Assembly (NCBI RefSeq): GCF_900111075.1
Contig: NZ_FOFZ01000004.1
Location: forward strand, 240,108 to 304,107
Direction: 5' to 3'
Length of the DNA stretch: 64,000 nucleotides
Source of the DNA: Flavobacterium frigoris
Lineage (GTDB): Bacteria > Bacteroidota > Bacteroidia > Flavobacteriales > Flavobacteriaceae
Shown: piece after piece, positions 34,450-43,894 of the stretch
How the letters are laid out: each line of letters starts with the position of its first letter
Numbering within the stretch: position 1 is the first letter of the stretch
Made by a program: the position numbers and the translations under genes
The notes under the pieces: generated by a model
What the model saw: only the letters and a program-made list of their open reading frames with translations
The model's database searches: none
What the model was told of the DNA's origin: nothing

Positions 34450-36933
34450 ATGTATAAAAGTAAAGTAGAATTTACCGTTCCTTTTTTCAAAAAAATCACT
34501 GTTTTACTCGTTATATTTCTGCTTGCTGGATCTGCTTATTCTCAAAATATGGGAAGTATCAGCGGAACAATACTTCAGAAAAATAATCAGCAGTCTTTGG
34601 TTGGTGTAAATATTAACGTTACAGGTACCAATCTATCCACAGTAACTGATTCTATTGGAAGATTTAGAATTTTAAATATCCCTGTTAAAACATACAACCT
34701 GAGCATAAGTACAGTAGGTTTTAAAACAGTGACTCTTTATAATATTGTGGTGAATAGCGGTAATGAAAAAGTCTTCACGATAGAACTTGAGCAAGAATAT
34801 TCAGTTTTGGACGAAGTTATCATAAACTCTAATAAACGCAGTGTTCGTGCCGCCACACTCGAAACGCCGCTTAGTGTTCAAAAATTAACCGCAGAAGAAA
34901 TTAGAAGCAATCCAGGAGGAAGTTTTGATATTAGTAAAGTCATTCAAACTTTGCCAGGCGTTGGCGGAGGACAAGGCGGAGGAACATTTCGGAACGACAT
35001 TATTATTCGTGGTGGCGCTCCGAACGAAAATGTATTTTATTTAGATGGAATTGAAATCCCTGTTATCAATCACTTTCAAACGCAAGGCGGAAGTGGCGGG
35101 CCACAAGGAATTTTAAACGTATTTTTTATTGAGGATGTCAAATTAAGCTCCTCAGCTTTTGATGCTAAGTATGACAATGTTTTGAGTAGTGTATTTCAAT
35201 TTAAACAAAAAGTAGGTAATGCAAATAAATTTCAGGGGAATATTCGAGCTAGTATTCTAGAATCGGCGATTACATTAGAAGGTCCTTTATCGGCAAACAA
35301 AAAAACAACTTTTTTACTATCTGCCCGAAAATCCTATTTTCAACTTCTAGTAAAAGCAATTGACGCTCCGTTTCTTCCTGATTTTTCTGACTTTCAAACC
35401 AAAATAACCCATAAGATTAATGATAAAATGACTTTCAATTTTATCGGAATTGGTGCAATTGATAATTTCAAATTTCTTACTCCTAAGGAGGCCACTCCAG
35501 AAAAAATATATCAAGCGAATTCTAATGCAAGCATTCAGCAATGGAATTATACAATTGGTGCATCATTAAGAAGAAGCGTAACCGATGGCTTTTGGAATTT
35601 AGCTTTGAGCAGAACACGCTTCAACAACAACCTTCAAAAATTTGAAGACAATCAAAACCCAACACCACAAACACAAACGCTGGATTTTGTTAGTAATGAA
35701 ACCGAAACCAAACTGCGTTTTGATATTAATAAGAGCAAAAATAGTTGGAAAATAGCTTATGGCGCATCAGCACAATTGGCAGAATATGACAACAATACAT
35801 TTGCAGTACTACAAAAAGAAGTTCGAGACAGCAATAACAACATTGTTCAAAATCAAGTAAATCAAAATTTTACAAGTCCGTTGAAACCTTTTGCAAGATT
35901 AGGTTCTTTTGTGCAAGTTGGAAAAAGAGCGTTTGATAATAGACTAGGAATTAGTGGTGGCGTTCGTACTGACATGAATACTTTCACCACAACAGGAATG
36001 AACGGACTTAAAACTTTATCGCCGCGACTTTCTTTGAGTTATGTTTTGGCCGATAAATGGACAGTGAATGCTTCTAGTGGAATTTATTACAAATTGCCAG
36101 TATACACGATTTTAGGCTATGCAAATAATAATGATGAATTAGTCAACAAAGAGGCAAAATACACCCGTTCAACGCACTACACGACTGGTTTTGAATTTTT
36201 ACCAAATAACGGATTGCGATTTACAGTAGAAGGTTTTTTTAAACAGTATAGCAATGTTGCGATTTCGTTCAGAGACGGAATTTCTTTAGCAAATCTTGGA
36301 ACAGATTTTACAGCTTTAGGTAACGAGGCGGTCAATACAAATGGAAAAGGGCAGTCATATGGTTTAGAATTTTTCGCACAGAAAAAATTAACAGATAAGT
36401 TTTTTGGAATACTTTCTTATACTTATTACCGCAGTTTGTATAGTGGTGCCGATGGACGATTGATTGCTAGTAGCTGGGATAATAAACATTTATTGTCTGT
36501 AACCTGGGGTTATAAATTTGAACATAACTGGGAATTAGGTTTGAAATTCCGCTATCAAGGCGGTGCACCATTTACGCCATTTGATGAAAATGCTTCAAGA
36601 CTCAATTTTCTATCTCAAGGACGAGGAACATTAGATTACACAAGATTAAACTCCCAGCGTTTAGGCGGCTTCAACAGTAGTGATGTTAGAATTGACAAAA
36701 AGTTCAATTTCAAAAAATTAACTATCGATTTATTTTTGGATGTAACCAATTGGTATGTAGCAAAAAATCCGGTAATACCAGAATATACTTGGGAAAGAAC
36801 AGCCGACAATAGTACCTTTAAAACTACTGACGGATTTGCGATAAAGGCAGATGGAAGTAATGCAATACCAACACGAGTAAAAAATGATGACCCACAAGTA
36901 ATACCTAATCTTGGTGTAATTGTTGAATTTTAA
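34450..36933 (+). CDS. TonB-dependent receptor with carboxypeptidase-like N-terminal domain
   Basis: An 827-residue outer-membrane receptor. A signal-anchor-like leader (about residues 11-31, VLLVIFLLAGSAYSQ) is followed by a CarboxypepD-regulatory-like domain (GSISGTILQKNNQQSLVGVNI). The plug includes SFDISKVIQTLPGVGGGQGG, NDIIIRGGAPNENVFYLDGI and FDAKYDNVLSSVFQFK. The barrel runs to a C-terminal Phe (GVIVEF). Divergence from a MarR gene and the operator-like repeat suggest ligand-induced expression. The short protein at 37002 follows after 68 bases. The ligand is unknown. Confidence 0.92.
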   Translation: MYKSKVEFTVPFFKKITVLLVIFLLAGSAYSQNMGSISGTILQKNNQQSLVGVNINVTGTNLSTVTDSIGRFRILNIPVKTYNLSISTVGFKTVTLYNIVVNSGNEKVFTIELEQEYSVLDEVIINSNKRSVRAATLETPLSVQKLTAEEIRSNPGGSFDISKVIQTLPGVGGGQGGGTFRNDIIIRGGAPNENVFYLDGIEIPVINHFQTQGGSGGPQGILNVFFIEDVKLSSSAFDAKYDNVLSSVFQFKQKVGNANKFQGNIRASILESAITLEGPLSANKKTTFLLSARKSYFQLLVKAIDAPFLPDFSDFQTKITHKINDKMTFNFIGIGAIDNFKFLTPKEATPEKIYQANSNASIQQWNYTIGASLRRSVTDGFWNLALSRTRFNNNLQKFEDNQNPTPQTQTLDFVSNETETKLRFDINKSKNSWKIAYGASAQLAEYDNNTFAVLQKEVRDSNNNIVQNQVNQNFTSPLKPFARLGSFVQVGKRAFDNRLGISGGVRTDMNTFTTTGMNGLKTLSPRLSLSYVLADKWTVNASSGIYYKLPVYTILGYANNNDELVNKEAKYTRSTHYTTGFEFLPNNGLRFTVEGFFKQYSNVAISFRDGISLANLGTDFTALGNEAVNTNGKGQSYGLEFFAQKKLTDKFFGILSYTYYRSLYSGADGRLIASSWDNKHLLSVTWGYKFEHNWELGLKFRYQGGAPFTPFDENASRLNFLSQGRGTLDYTRLNSQRLGGFNSSDVRIDKKFNFKKLTIDLFLDVTNWYVAKNPVIPEYTWERTADNSTFKTTDGFAIKADGSNAIPTRVKNDDPQVIPNLGVIVEF

Positions 36934-37001
36934 TAGAAATAACGCATCATTTTGAATTCAGCCAAAATTAATTTGTAATCGATTATTTATTATAGTGAAT
37001 T

Positions 37002-37211
37002 ATGGTAGAGGTATTTAAGACAAATGTCCACGGCATTGAAGAGGCAAAAACACTACTTCAGCTATTACTCAAACACTTTTCTACGCTACAAATAAACTTT
37101 GATTTAGATGACTGTGATAAAATACTACGAGTAGAAGGCGAAATTATTCCAATAGTGGCTATTATTGAACTGCTTATTAACGAAAATTATAAATGTGAAG
37201 TTTTGGAATAA
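37002..37211 (+). CDS. Small protein, HMA/ferredoxin-like fold without CxxC
   Basis: A 69-residue protein: MVEVFKTNVHGIEEAKTLLQ, a helix, INFDLDDCDKILRVEG (strands 2-3), a second helix and NENYKCEVLE (strand 4). This beta-alpha-beta-beta-alpha-beta order matches heavy-metal-associated domains, but the CxxC metal site is replaced by NVHGIE. Single Cys residues at about 38 and 66 do not form a CxxC. It is probably cotranscribed with the TonB receptor. It has the look of a real gene (codon use, start, length); the role is unknown. Confidence 0.78.
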   Translation: MVEVFKTNVHGIEEAKTLLQLLLKHFSTLQINFDLDDCDKILRVEGEIIPIVAIIELLINENYKCEVLE

Positions 37212-37377
37212 AACAGATCGGACCAATTCAAAATTATAAAGCTCTTAATAGATATCCTTGCTGAACATTCTAGTTATACTATTTTTATTTTCGAACTAAC
37301 TTCTGGTTTTTACCATAGTTCAATTAATTTACTCGAATATGATTGAAAATTTGTGCCTTAGCGGCAAAATCATCTCG

Positions 37378-37443
37378 TTCATAACTCCTGAACATTTCTT
37401 TTCCATACCAATTTCTAAATTCTTAATTTGCCACTTCAAAATC
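37378..37443. repeat. Diverged 65-base repeat, copy 2
   Basis: Same orientation partner of 32126-32190, ending 11 bases before the topB start. The preceding GTGCCTTAGCGGC piece resembles the CGCAAAG-type repeats of the 25.3-kb array. Confidence 0.55.
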
Positions 37444-37454
37444 AATAAGAAATA

Positions 37455-39782
37455 ATGAAGGTCTGTATTGCCGAAAAACCAAGTGTAGCACGCGAAATCG
37501 CATCCGTTTTAGGTGCCAATACCAAACATGATGGTTATTATGAAGGTAATGGCTATGCTGTCACCTACACCTTTGGGCATTTGTGTACCTTAAAAGAACC
37601 TAACGATTACAAATCCTATTGGAAAAGCTGGGATTTGAACAACCTACCCATGCTTCCCGAAAAATTTGAAACCAAAGTAGTGGAGAATTCAGGGATTCAA
37701 AAACAATTCAAAATCATAAAAAGCTTATTCGACAAAGCTAGTTTGGTCATCAACTGCGGGGATGCCGGACAAGAAGGAGAACTCATTCAGCGCTGGGTAA
37801 TGAACGAAGCTAACTATAAAGGCGAAGTGCAACGACTATGGATTTCCTCCTTAACCACCGAGGCCATCAGAGAGGGTTTTGAAAACTTAAAACCATCTGC
37901 CAACTACGACAATTTATACTACGCTGGATTTTCCAGAGCCATTGGCGACTGGTTATTGGGTATGAATGCGACTCGCTTGTACACTGTAAAACATGGTGGA
38001 TACAAACAAGTATTATCTATTGGACGCGTACAAACACCTACATTAGCCATGGTTGTAGATCGTTGGAAAGAAATTGAAAATTTCAAACCACAACCCTATT
38101 GGGAGCTACAAACATTATATCGAGAAACACTTTTTAGTTACGAAGAAGGTCGTTTTTTGAAAAAAGAAGACGGAGAACTTTTGGCCAATAAAGTCAAGGA
38201 AAGTGATTTTGAAATTGTCTCTATCGAAAAAAAGAAAGGAAATGAGTTTGCACCAAAGCTTTTTGATTTAACGGGCTTACAAGTCTATTGCAATACTAAG
38301 TTTGGCTTTTCAGCGGATGAAACCTTGAAAATTGTTCAAACCTTGTACGAACAAAAAGTAGTCACTTATCCCAGAGTCGATACTACGTTTTTACCCAACG
38401 ATATCTATCCAAAAGTACACGGAATTCTACAAAACCTAACCAATTATGCTGCTTTAACAGAACCACTTTTAGGTAAAAAAATAAAAAAATCCGCTAGCGT
38501 TTTTAATGATAAAAAAGTAACGGATCACCACGCAATTATCCCCACGGGAATTCAGAGCAACTTGCAATACAATCAGCAACAGGTGTATGATATTATTACC
38601 AAACGTTTTATTGCCGTTTTTTATGATGATTGCTCGGTAGCGAATACCACGGTAATTGGTAAAGCGGCTGATGTATCTTTCAAAACCACTGGAAAAGTAA
38701 TCTTAAAAAAAGGATGGCGCGTTGTTTTTGACAATTCGACTTCGCTCAGTACCAACGCTAAAGAAAAAGAAGCTGATTTGTTACCCGACTTTGTTGAAGG
38801 TGAAAAAGGGCCGCACCAACCTTCCTTTTTAGAAAAGGCAACTAAAGCACCCAATCAGTTTACGGAGGCGACCTTATTACGTGCGATGGAAACAGCAGGA
38901 AAACAGGTTGACGATGAGGATTTACGGGAACTGATGAAAGAAAACGGTATCGGACGTCCATCGACACGAGCTAATATTATTGAAACGCTTTTTAAACGGC
39001 AGTATATTATTCGAAATAAAAAACAAGTCTTGCCAACGCCTACAGGAATTCAATTGATTGACACCATTCAAAATGATTTGGTGAAATCGGCAGAATTGAC
39101 GGGATCTTGGGAAAAGCAGTTGAAAGATATTGAAAAAGGAACGTTTACTGCTGCTGCATTTATCAACAATATGAAACGCATGGTAGAAGCTTTGGTATAT
39201 GAAGTGCGCAGTGAAACCAAGCGTGCCAATATTTCGCATGCGGGAAGTATTCAAAAACAAGAGGCTACCGTAGAGAAGAAGAAAGCAGCAGGAATTGGAG
39301 CAGAAGTTTGTCCGAAATGCAAAAAAGCGACACTTCTAAAAGGAAAATCAGCTTATGGTTGCTCCGGATATAAAGCGGGTTGCGATTTTGTATTGCCTTA
39401 TACTTTTGCCGATAAAAAAATATCAGAAAATCAATACTTGCGCTTACTTCAAAAAGGGTCTACGGTCAATTTAAAAGACTTTAAAATAGATGCTAGAACG
39501 GTAGAAGGGTTACTTCGTTTTGATGAAAACTTCAAACTCAAGTTAGAACCTAAAAAAATAGCTACTCCCACTCCACCAAAAGAAAACAAAACGCCATCTG
39601 ATGCTTTGCCTTGTCCGAAATGTCAAAAAGGAACGGTCATCAAAGGAAATACCGCTTACGGTTGCAGCGACTATAAATCCGGATGTGCTTTTAAAGTCAC
39701 TTTTGATGTAGTTAGAGAAAAATTGAAAGACCAGAAACCAACTAAAGAATTGGTTTATAAAATATTGGGGGAAAACAACTAG
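37455..39782 (+). CDS. topB: DNA topoisomerase III, type IA
   Basis: A 775-residue type IA topoisomerase, cleaving one strand and passing the other (decatenation). The Toprim domain has IAEKPSVAREIASVLGA (Glu 7) and NCGDAGQEGE (101-109). The nucleophile is Tyr 305 in VTYPRVDT, and GRVQTPTLAMV precedes it. Two C-terminal zinc-ribbon modules, CPKCKKATLLKGKSAYGC and CPKCQKGTVIKGNTAYGC, both end in the GC(D/A)F type, so four-Cys zinc sites are intact. Family and length are normal for Bacteroidota, where topB is often carried by mobile elements, but no conjugation genes surround it here. The exact start at 37455 gives MKVCIAEKPS, as expected. Confidence 0.95.
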   Translation: MKVCIAEKPSVAREIASVLGANTKHDGYYEGNGYAVTYTFGHLCTLKEPNDYKSYWKSWDLNNLPMLPEKFETKVVENSGIQKQFKIIKSLFDKASLVINCGDAGQEGELIQRWVMNEANYKGEVQRLWISSLTTEAIREGFENLKPSANYDNLYYAGFSRAIGDWLLGMNATRLYTVKHGGYKQVLSIGRVQTPTLAMVVDRWKEIENFKPQPYWELQTLYRETLFSYEEGRFLKKEDGELLANKVKESDFEIVSIEKKKGNEFAPKLFDLTGLQVYCNTKFGFSADETLKIVQTLYEQKVVTYPRVDTTFLPNDIYPKVHGILQNLTNYAALTEPLLGKKIKKSASVFNDKKVTDHHAIIPTGIQSNLQYNQQQVYDIITKRFIAVFYDDCSVANTTVIGKAADVSFKTTGKVILKKGWRVVFDNSTSLSTNAKEKEADLLPDFVEGEKGPHQPSFLEKATKAPNQFTEATLLRAMETAGKQVDDEDLRELMKENGIGRPSTRANIIETLFKRQYIIRNKKQVLPTPTGIQLIDTIQNDLVKSAELTGSWEKQLKDIEKGTFTAAAFINNMKRMVEALVYEVRSETKRANISHAGSIQKQEATVEKKKAAGIGAEVCPKCKKATLLKGKSAYGCSGYKAGCDFVLPYTFADKKISENQYLRLLQKGSTVNLKDFKIDARTVEGLLRFDENFKLKLEPKKIATPTPPKENKTPSDALPCPKCQKGTVIKGNTAYGCSDYKSGCAFKVTFDVVREKLKDQKPTKELVYKILGENN

Positions 39783-39949
39783 GCACTTTTGCCGTCGTAT
39801 TTAAATTTACAACCTAAATTTTGAGCTTTACAAAGAACTTTCATCAAGCCTTAAAACAACAGGACAGTTAGTTCATCAACCCCCCAAGAACAAACGCCTT
39901 TATAAGCTTCTAAAAGCATTTTTGATTCCCCAAATTTCTTAAAAATAGA

Positions 39950-39988
39950 AAAGACCTCTTTTAAATCACTTTGAAAGAGGTCTTTATT
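39950..39988 (+). terminator. Rho-independent terminator downstream of topB
   Basis: A 12-base perfect stem AAAGACCTCTTT (39950-39961) with 39974-39985, 12-base loop. It is 168 bases after the stop. Confidence 0.75.
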
Positions 39989-40115
39989 GTTTTAAAAATC
40001 CTAATTCTTATAAAAAAGCATTTCTGACTCCCCTAAAAATACTTGAAGGAAATCACACCTTTATTTCGATACATAAAAACTTTATTTTCAATTTACTAAA
40101 AAAAAGTTAAATTTA

Positions 40116-40199
40116 TTATTAGTATTTAATCTAAATAAGCTTTGTAATTTCAAAAGGAGATTATATATTTGCATCGTTATTTTTACTTATTCCAAATAA
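40116..40199 (+). promoter_or_regulatory. Promoter of the siderophore receptor operon with two flanking dyad copies
   Basis: Upstream dyad at 40116-40138 (right half TCTAAATAA perfect; left TTATTAGTA), then TTG at 40142-40144, a 19-base spacer and TATATTTG at 40164-40171. A downstream dyad at 40177-40199 has halves TTATTTTTA and TCCAAATAA around CTTAT. Spacing matches the 17.8-kb and 18.1-kb promoters within a few bases. Confidence 0.7.
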
Positions 40200-40205
40200 A
40201 CAATT

Positions 40206-42608
40206 ATGAGCACTCAAATTAGAATACTTTTTATATTATTATTTACTTCATTATTTATAAATGCACAAGAACACGGAATCATCGAAGGCAAAATACTTTC
40301 TGCAGATGGATTTCCGCTTCCAGGAATAGCTATCAAATTAGGCAAGGAAGCAAAAACAACTGAAACGAATGCCAATGGCGACTTTAAATTTGCCAATTTC
40401 CCTACAGGAAGCCATACAATAACACTTGAGGGTGTTGGGATGAAAAAACAATCTAAAGAGATTAAAGTTTTGGCCAACCAAACAAATTTTGTGGAATTTA
40501 GATTAATTGAAGACATCACGACCTTGAAGGAATTAGTGATTAAAATCAAGCAAACTCCTAACGAGAAGAAAGAAACCGTTTTATCAGGTCTGGATATAAA
40601 GCCAATTGACCTACCACAAAGCATTCAAATTGTAGGACATCATATTATAGCACAACAGCAAGCGGTACGATTGAGCGATGTTATTCGAAATGTGAATGGT
40701 GTCTATGTTGGTTCGGCCCGTGGTGGTGCCCAAGAATCATTCTGGTCTCGAGGATACGATATGTCTTCTAATAATATGTTTAAAAACGGTTTCCGTTTTA
40801 GCAATGGTTCTCTCCCAGAAGTATCTTCTCTGGAAAGAATAGAAGTACTTAAAGGAAGTGCCGCGCTCTTATTTGGAAATGTCGCTCCAGGAGGTATCTT
40901 GAATATGGTTACAAAAAAACCTTCTTTCAAGAGCGGATGGGAAATTAGCATGCAGATGGGAAGCAACGCCTTCTACAAACCATCTATTGATATTTATGGT
41001 CCATTAAACAATGCCATCGCTTACCGATTTACAGGTTCATACGAAAACTCAGAAAGCTTTAGAGATGTTGTAAAAAAAGAACGTTATTATGTCAACCCAT
41101 CGGTACTATTTAAAGTAAGTGACAAAACTGAAATCGTATTACAAGGAGATTATTTACACGATGATTGGACTCCTGATTTTGGAACCGGAATGACTGGGAA
41201 AGAAATCGCTGACGTACCTAGAAACACTTATTTAGGTGCCACATGGTCTAACGGTCAAACACGACAAGCCAGTGTTTCAGGGTTAGTAAAACATGAATTT
41301 AACGACGATTGGAAATTAAACTTCAACTCTTCTTTTCAAAACTATAACAGAACATCTAAAGGTACAGAACGTATCCAACCAACAGAGGATGGCTACTGGG
41401 AAAGACCATTAGGTCAAAATAAAAACCTAGAACAAATACTTGGACAGCAAATCAGCTTACAAGGAAATTTCAATACTGGAAATATAAAACACCAACTATA
41501 TACAGGTGTTGACTTTGAGAATTCTTATGCTCAAGCATATACTTATACATTCTCACCTAACACTTATGGTAGCGGTAACATTTTTGATTTTGATAATTTT
41601 GATCAAGGTGCTGCCATTCCAGATGCAACAAACACAAAAATAGTAAAAACAGACACAAACCGTTTTGGAATTTATGCGCAAGATTTAATTTCGCTTACTG
41701 ACAAATTCAAAGTGTTGGCAGGATTACGATGGTCATGGCAAGAAGCTCAAGCTGAAACTTATGATTTAACTAAAACGCCAACTACGGTTGCAACTGATGC
41801 GAAACGTATCGACCAAGCTTTTACTCCTAAGTTAGGTCTTGTATATCAACCTACAAAAGACATGGCCTTATTTGCTAGTTATTCTAATTCTTTTACGCCA
41901 AACTCAGGCACAACAGTAGATCTAAAAGTAATCAAACCCTCATTAATTGATCAATATGAACTAGGGGTTAAAAAGGATTTCTGGAACGGAATATTATCAA
42001 CTAATGTTACATTATACCAAATTGAAAATAGCAACTTAGCCCAAACTGCTGAATTTAGAGCAGATGGAACATTAAACACTGATTCAAGCATAAAAGTTTT
42101 GAGCGGTGCAACAAAAAGTAAAGGGGTAGAACTGGATATCACTGCACGACCTATTGAAGGCTTACGTATAATGGCAGGTTACAGTTACAATGACATGCGA
42201 TATACAAAAACTTCGGGAGGTAACGGAAGCTTTATTGTAGGAGATCGTCTGGCAAGAACACCAGCAAATACAGCTAATTTAAGCTTTTTCTACACCATAC
42301 CATCAGGAATCTTAAAAGGATTTTCAATTGGATCATCAGCAAATTACATAGGAAAACGAGTAGCTGGATGGAACAACCAAATCTTGATTGACCCAGATAC
42401 TCAAGTTGTGACTCTTAGAGATAGACAAGTACCAATAAATGATTACACTACTGTAGATATATCTGCCGGTTATGAATGGGGTAAATTCTCTGTCTTATGT
42501 AAATTATCGAATGTTGGAAACGTTTTAGACTATACCGTTCATGAGAACTACAGTGTAAACCCAATTGCGCCCAGTCAAGTGATGACTTCATTAAAATATA
42601 AGTTCTAA
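40206..42608 (+). CDS. TonB-dependent siderophore receptor
   Basis: An 800-residue outer-membrane receptor of the FhuE/FpvA type: signal MSTQIRILFILLFTSLFINAQ, a short carboxypeptidase-regulatory-like domain (GIIEGKILSADGFPLPGIAIK), then the plug with IDLPQSIQIVGHHIIAQQQAVRLSDVIRNVNGVYV, SRGYDMSSNNMFKNGFRF and RIEVLKGSAALLFGNVAPGG, all standard in siderophore receptors. The barrel ends in KYKF. It is followed after 49 bases by a PepSY membrane protein, a common pairing for reductive iron release. The promoter has the dyad shared with the imelysin locus. Confidence 0.95.
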   Translation: MSTQIRILFILLFTSLFINAQEHGIIEGKILSADGFPLPGIAIKLGKEAKTTETNANGDFKFANFPTGSHTITLEGVGMKKQSKEIKVLANQTNFVEFRLIEDITTLKELVIKIKQTPNEKKETVLSGLDIKPIDLPQSIQIVGHHIIAQQQAVRLSDVIRNVNGVYVGSARGGAQESFWSRGYDMSSNNMFKNGFRFSNGSLPEVSSLERIEVLKGSAALLFGNVAPGGILNMVTKKPSFKSGWEISMQMGSNAFYKPSIDIYGPLNNAIAYRFTGSYENSESFRDVVKKERYYVNPSVLFKVSDKTEIVLQGDYLHDDWTPDFGTGMTGKEIADVPRNTYLGATWSNGQTRQASVSGLVKHEFNDDWKLNFNSSFQNYNRTSKGTERIQPTEDGYWERPLGQNKNLEQILGQQISLQGNFNTGNIKHQLYTGVDFENSYAQAYTYTFSPNTYGSGNIFDFDNFDQGAAIPDATNTKIVKTDTNRFGIYAQDLISLTDKFKVLAGLRWSWQEAQAETYDLTKTPTTVATDAKRIDQAFTPKLGLVYQPTKDMALFASYSNSFTPNSGTTVDLKVIKPSLIDQYELGVKKDFWNGILSTNVTLYQIENSNLAQTAEFRADGTLNTDSSIKVLSGATKSKGVELDITARPIEGLRIMAGYSYNDMRYTKTSGGNGSFIVGDRLARTPANTANLSFFYTIPSGILKGFSIGSSANYIGKRVAGWNNQILIDPDTQVVTLRDRQVPINDYTTVDISAGYEWGKFSVLCKLSNVGNVLDYTVHENYSVNPIAPSQVMTSLKYKF

Positions 42609-42657
42609 TTAAACCTTTTTTACCTTTATGGTCTAAAAAAATAACTTCACAAAAACC

Positions 42658-43206
42658 ATGAACAAAAAGACTTTCAGAAATTTACATCGAGATTTAGGCT
42701 ATTTCTACATTGGACTTATCGTTTCCTTCGCTTTTTCAGGACTGATGATGAATCACCGTGAGATGTGGCATCCAGACAAATATACTACGGAAACAAAAAG
42801 TATTGAAGTAACACTACCGGAAGAAAGTGAAATCAATGAAGAATTTGCTAAGGACTTAGGTACGAAACTGGAAATAGACGACAAATTTCGTCGACACAAC
42901 ATCAAAAAGGGAAACCTAAAAATTTCATTTGAAAACACCGATGTCGAAATTGAAATGAAAACTGGAAAAGGAGAGATTATTTCTTTCATAAAAACACCAA
43001 TCATCAGTCAGTCCATGAGTTTACATAAAAACACCTCTAATTTCTGGATTTATTATTCTGATATTTTTGCCTTAAGCCTAATCATTATTGCCATAAGCGG
43101 AACAATAATGGTAAAAGCCGGAAAATTTAGCTGGAGAAATCGAGGTTGGAAGCTGGCAGTTGCAGGAATTTTATTTCCACTTTTATTCTTGTTTTTATTT
43201 GGATAA
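42658..43206 (+). CDS. PepSY-associated transmembrane protein
   Basis: A 182-residue inner-membrane protein of the PepSY-TM family. RNLHRDLGYFYIGLIVSFAFSG (first helix with a possible heme-ligating His 9), a periplasmic domain of about 85 residues, MSLHKNTSNFWIYYSDIFALSLIIIAISG (helix 2) and a last helix AGILFPLLFLFLF. These proteins are encoded beside siderophore receptors and are proposed to reduce ferric chelates. The short form (about 180 against more than 350 residues) has fewer helices than typical family members. Likely cotranscribed with the receptor. Confidence 0.88.
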   Translation: MNKKTFRNLHRDLGYFYIGLIVSFAFSGLMMNHREMWHPDKYTTETKSIEVTLPEESEINEEFAKDLGTKLEIDDKFRRHNIKKGNLKISFENTDVEIEMKTGKGEIISFIKTPIISQSMSLHKNTSNFWIYYSDIFALSLIIIAISGTIMVKAGKFSWRNRGWKLAVAGILFPLLFLFLFG

Positions 43207-43226
43207 AGTTCTGAAGATACAGCTAA

Positions 43227-43262
43227 AAAATCCGTAATAGTACATTAACTATTACGGATTTT
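43227..43262. terminator. Terminator between convergent genes
   Basis: A 15-base perfect stem AAAATCCGTAATAGT (43227-43241) with 43248-43262; A-run left, T-run right. It serves the PepSY gene (+) and the 43290 gene (-). Confidence 0.85.
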
Positions 43263-43289
43263 ATTTTTTTAAAGCTATTTCAAATACAC

Positions 43290-43676
43290 CTATTGATGCG
43301 CTAAGTTCATTTCAATATTATTTGTATTAAGTAACGCTGCTAAATTTGAATATTGATCCGGATCATACTTTTCGACACCACTTTGATACCAATGTGAAAT
43401 TATATTAATCTGGAAAGCAGTGTAGCCATCTGTTTCTATGTCAAAACCAAACATTCCTGCGATAAGAAAATCTTCTAAGATTTTTTCAGTTATAATACGT
43501 TGCGGTATTCCGCAACAAATTAAACCATTCCTATTCTCGTAATCTAACCGACCTGATTTAAATCCGGTAACAAATGCTTTGTTTTTTTTCCTCTCTAAAG
43601 ATAAATGTGGATTTACGCCTATAGAATATCCATCAAAATAATCTTTCCTATAAGTGGAATTAAATAATTTTCTCAT
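43290..43676 (-). CDS. Hypothetical protein
   Basis: A 128-residue soluble protein beginning MRKLFNSTYRKDYFDGYSIG. I do not recognise a family. It has a basic N-terminal half (HLSLERKKNKAFVTGFKSGR), one CC pair (GLICCGIPQRI), an aromatic-rich middle (AGMFGFDIETDGYTAFQINI) and a hydrophilic tail ending NTNNIEMNLAHQ. The FVTGFKSGRLDYENRNG segment looks like a surface loop rather than a catalytic motif. Upstream Mets exist (43787), but the 37-residue extension is hydrophobic without a signal pattern, so Met 43676 is preferred. The valS terminator separates it from valS. Confidence 0.7.
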   Translation of the reverse strand: MRKLFNSTYRKDYFDGYSIGVNPHLSLERKKNKAFVTGFKSGRLDYENRNGLICCGIPQRIITEKILEDFLIAGMFGFDIETDGYTAFQINIISHWYQSGVEKYDPDQYSNLAALLNTNNIEMNLAHQ

Positions 43677-43840
43677 TTGGTATTGTGTGGTATTTAACAA
43701 ATAAGCTATAAAAGTAAACAAAAATCGACTCCGAATTGTACATAAATCGTTTAAAGGGAAAAATATCCCTTGAAATACAACCGCCATGTCGTTCGTCGAG
43801 AAAACACCGAATTTTCCTTAAAAAAAGTACTGACAAACAA

Positions 43841-43873
43841 AAACCCCATCTCGTTTCTAACAAGATGGGGTTT
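43841..43873 (-). terminator. Rho-independent terminator of valS
   Basis: An 11-base stem AAACCCCATCT/AGATGGGGTTT (43841-43851 and 43863-43873). Read on the minus strand it follows the valS stop by 21 bases and is followed by a TTGTTTGT stretch. Confidence 0.8.
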
Positions 43874-43894
43874 ACAACTATATAATTATTACTA

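Noticed and set aside
37455..39782. topB as marker of an integrative element
   Set aside because: Bacteroidota conjugative elements often carry topB, but no tra, relaxase, integrase or attachment-site repeats occur nearby.
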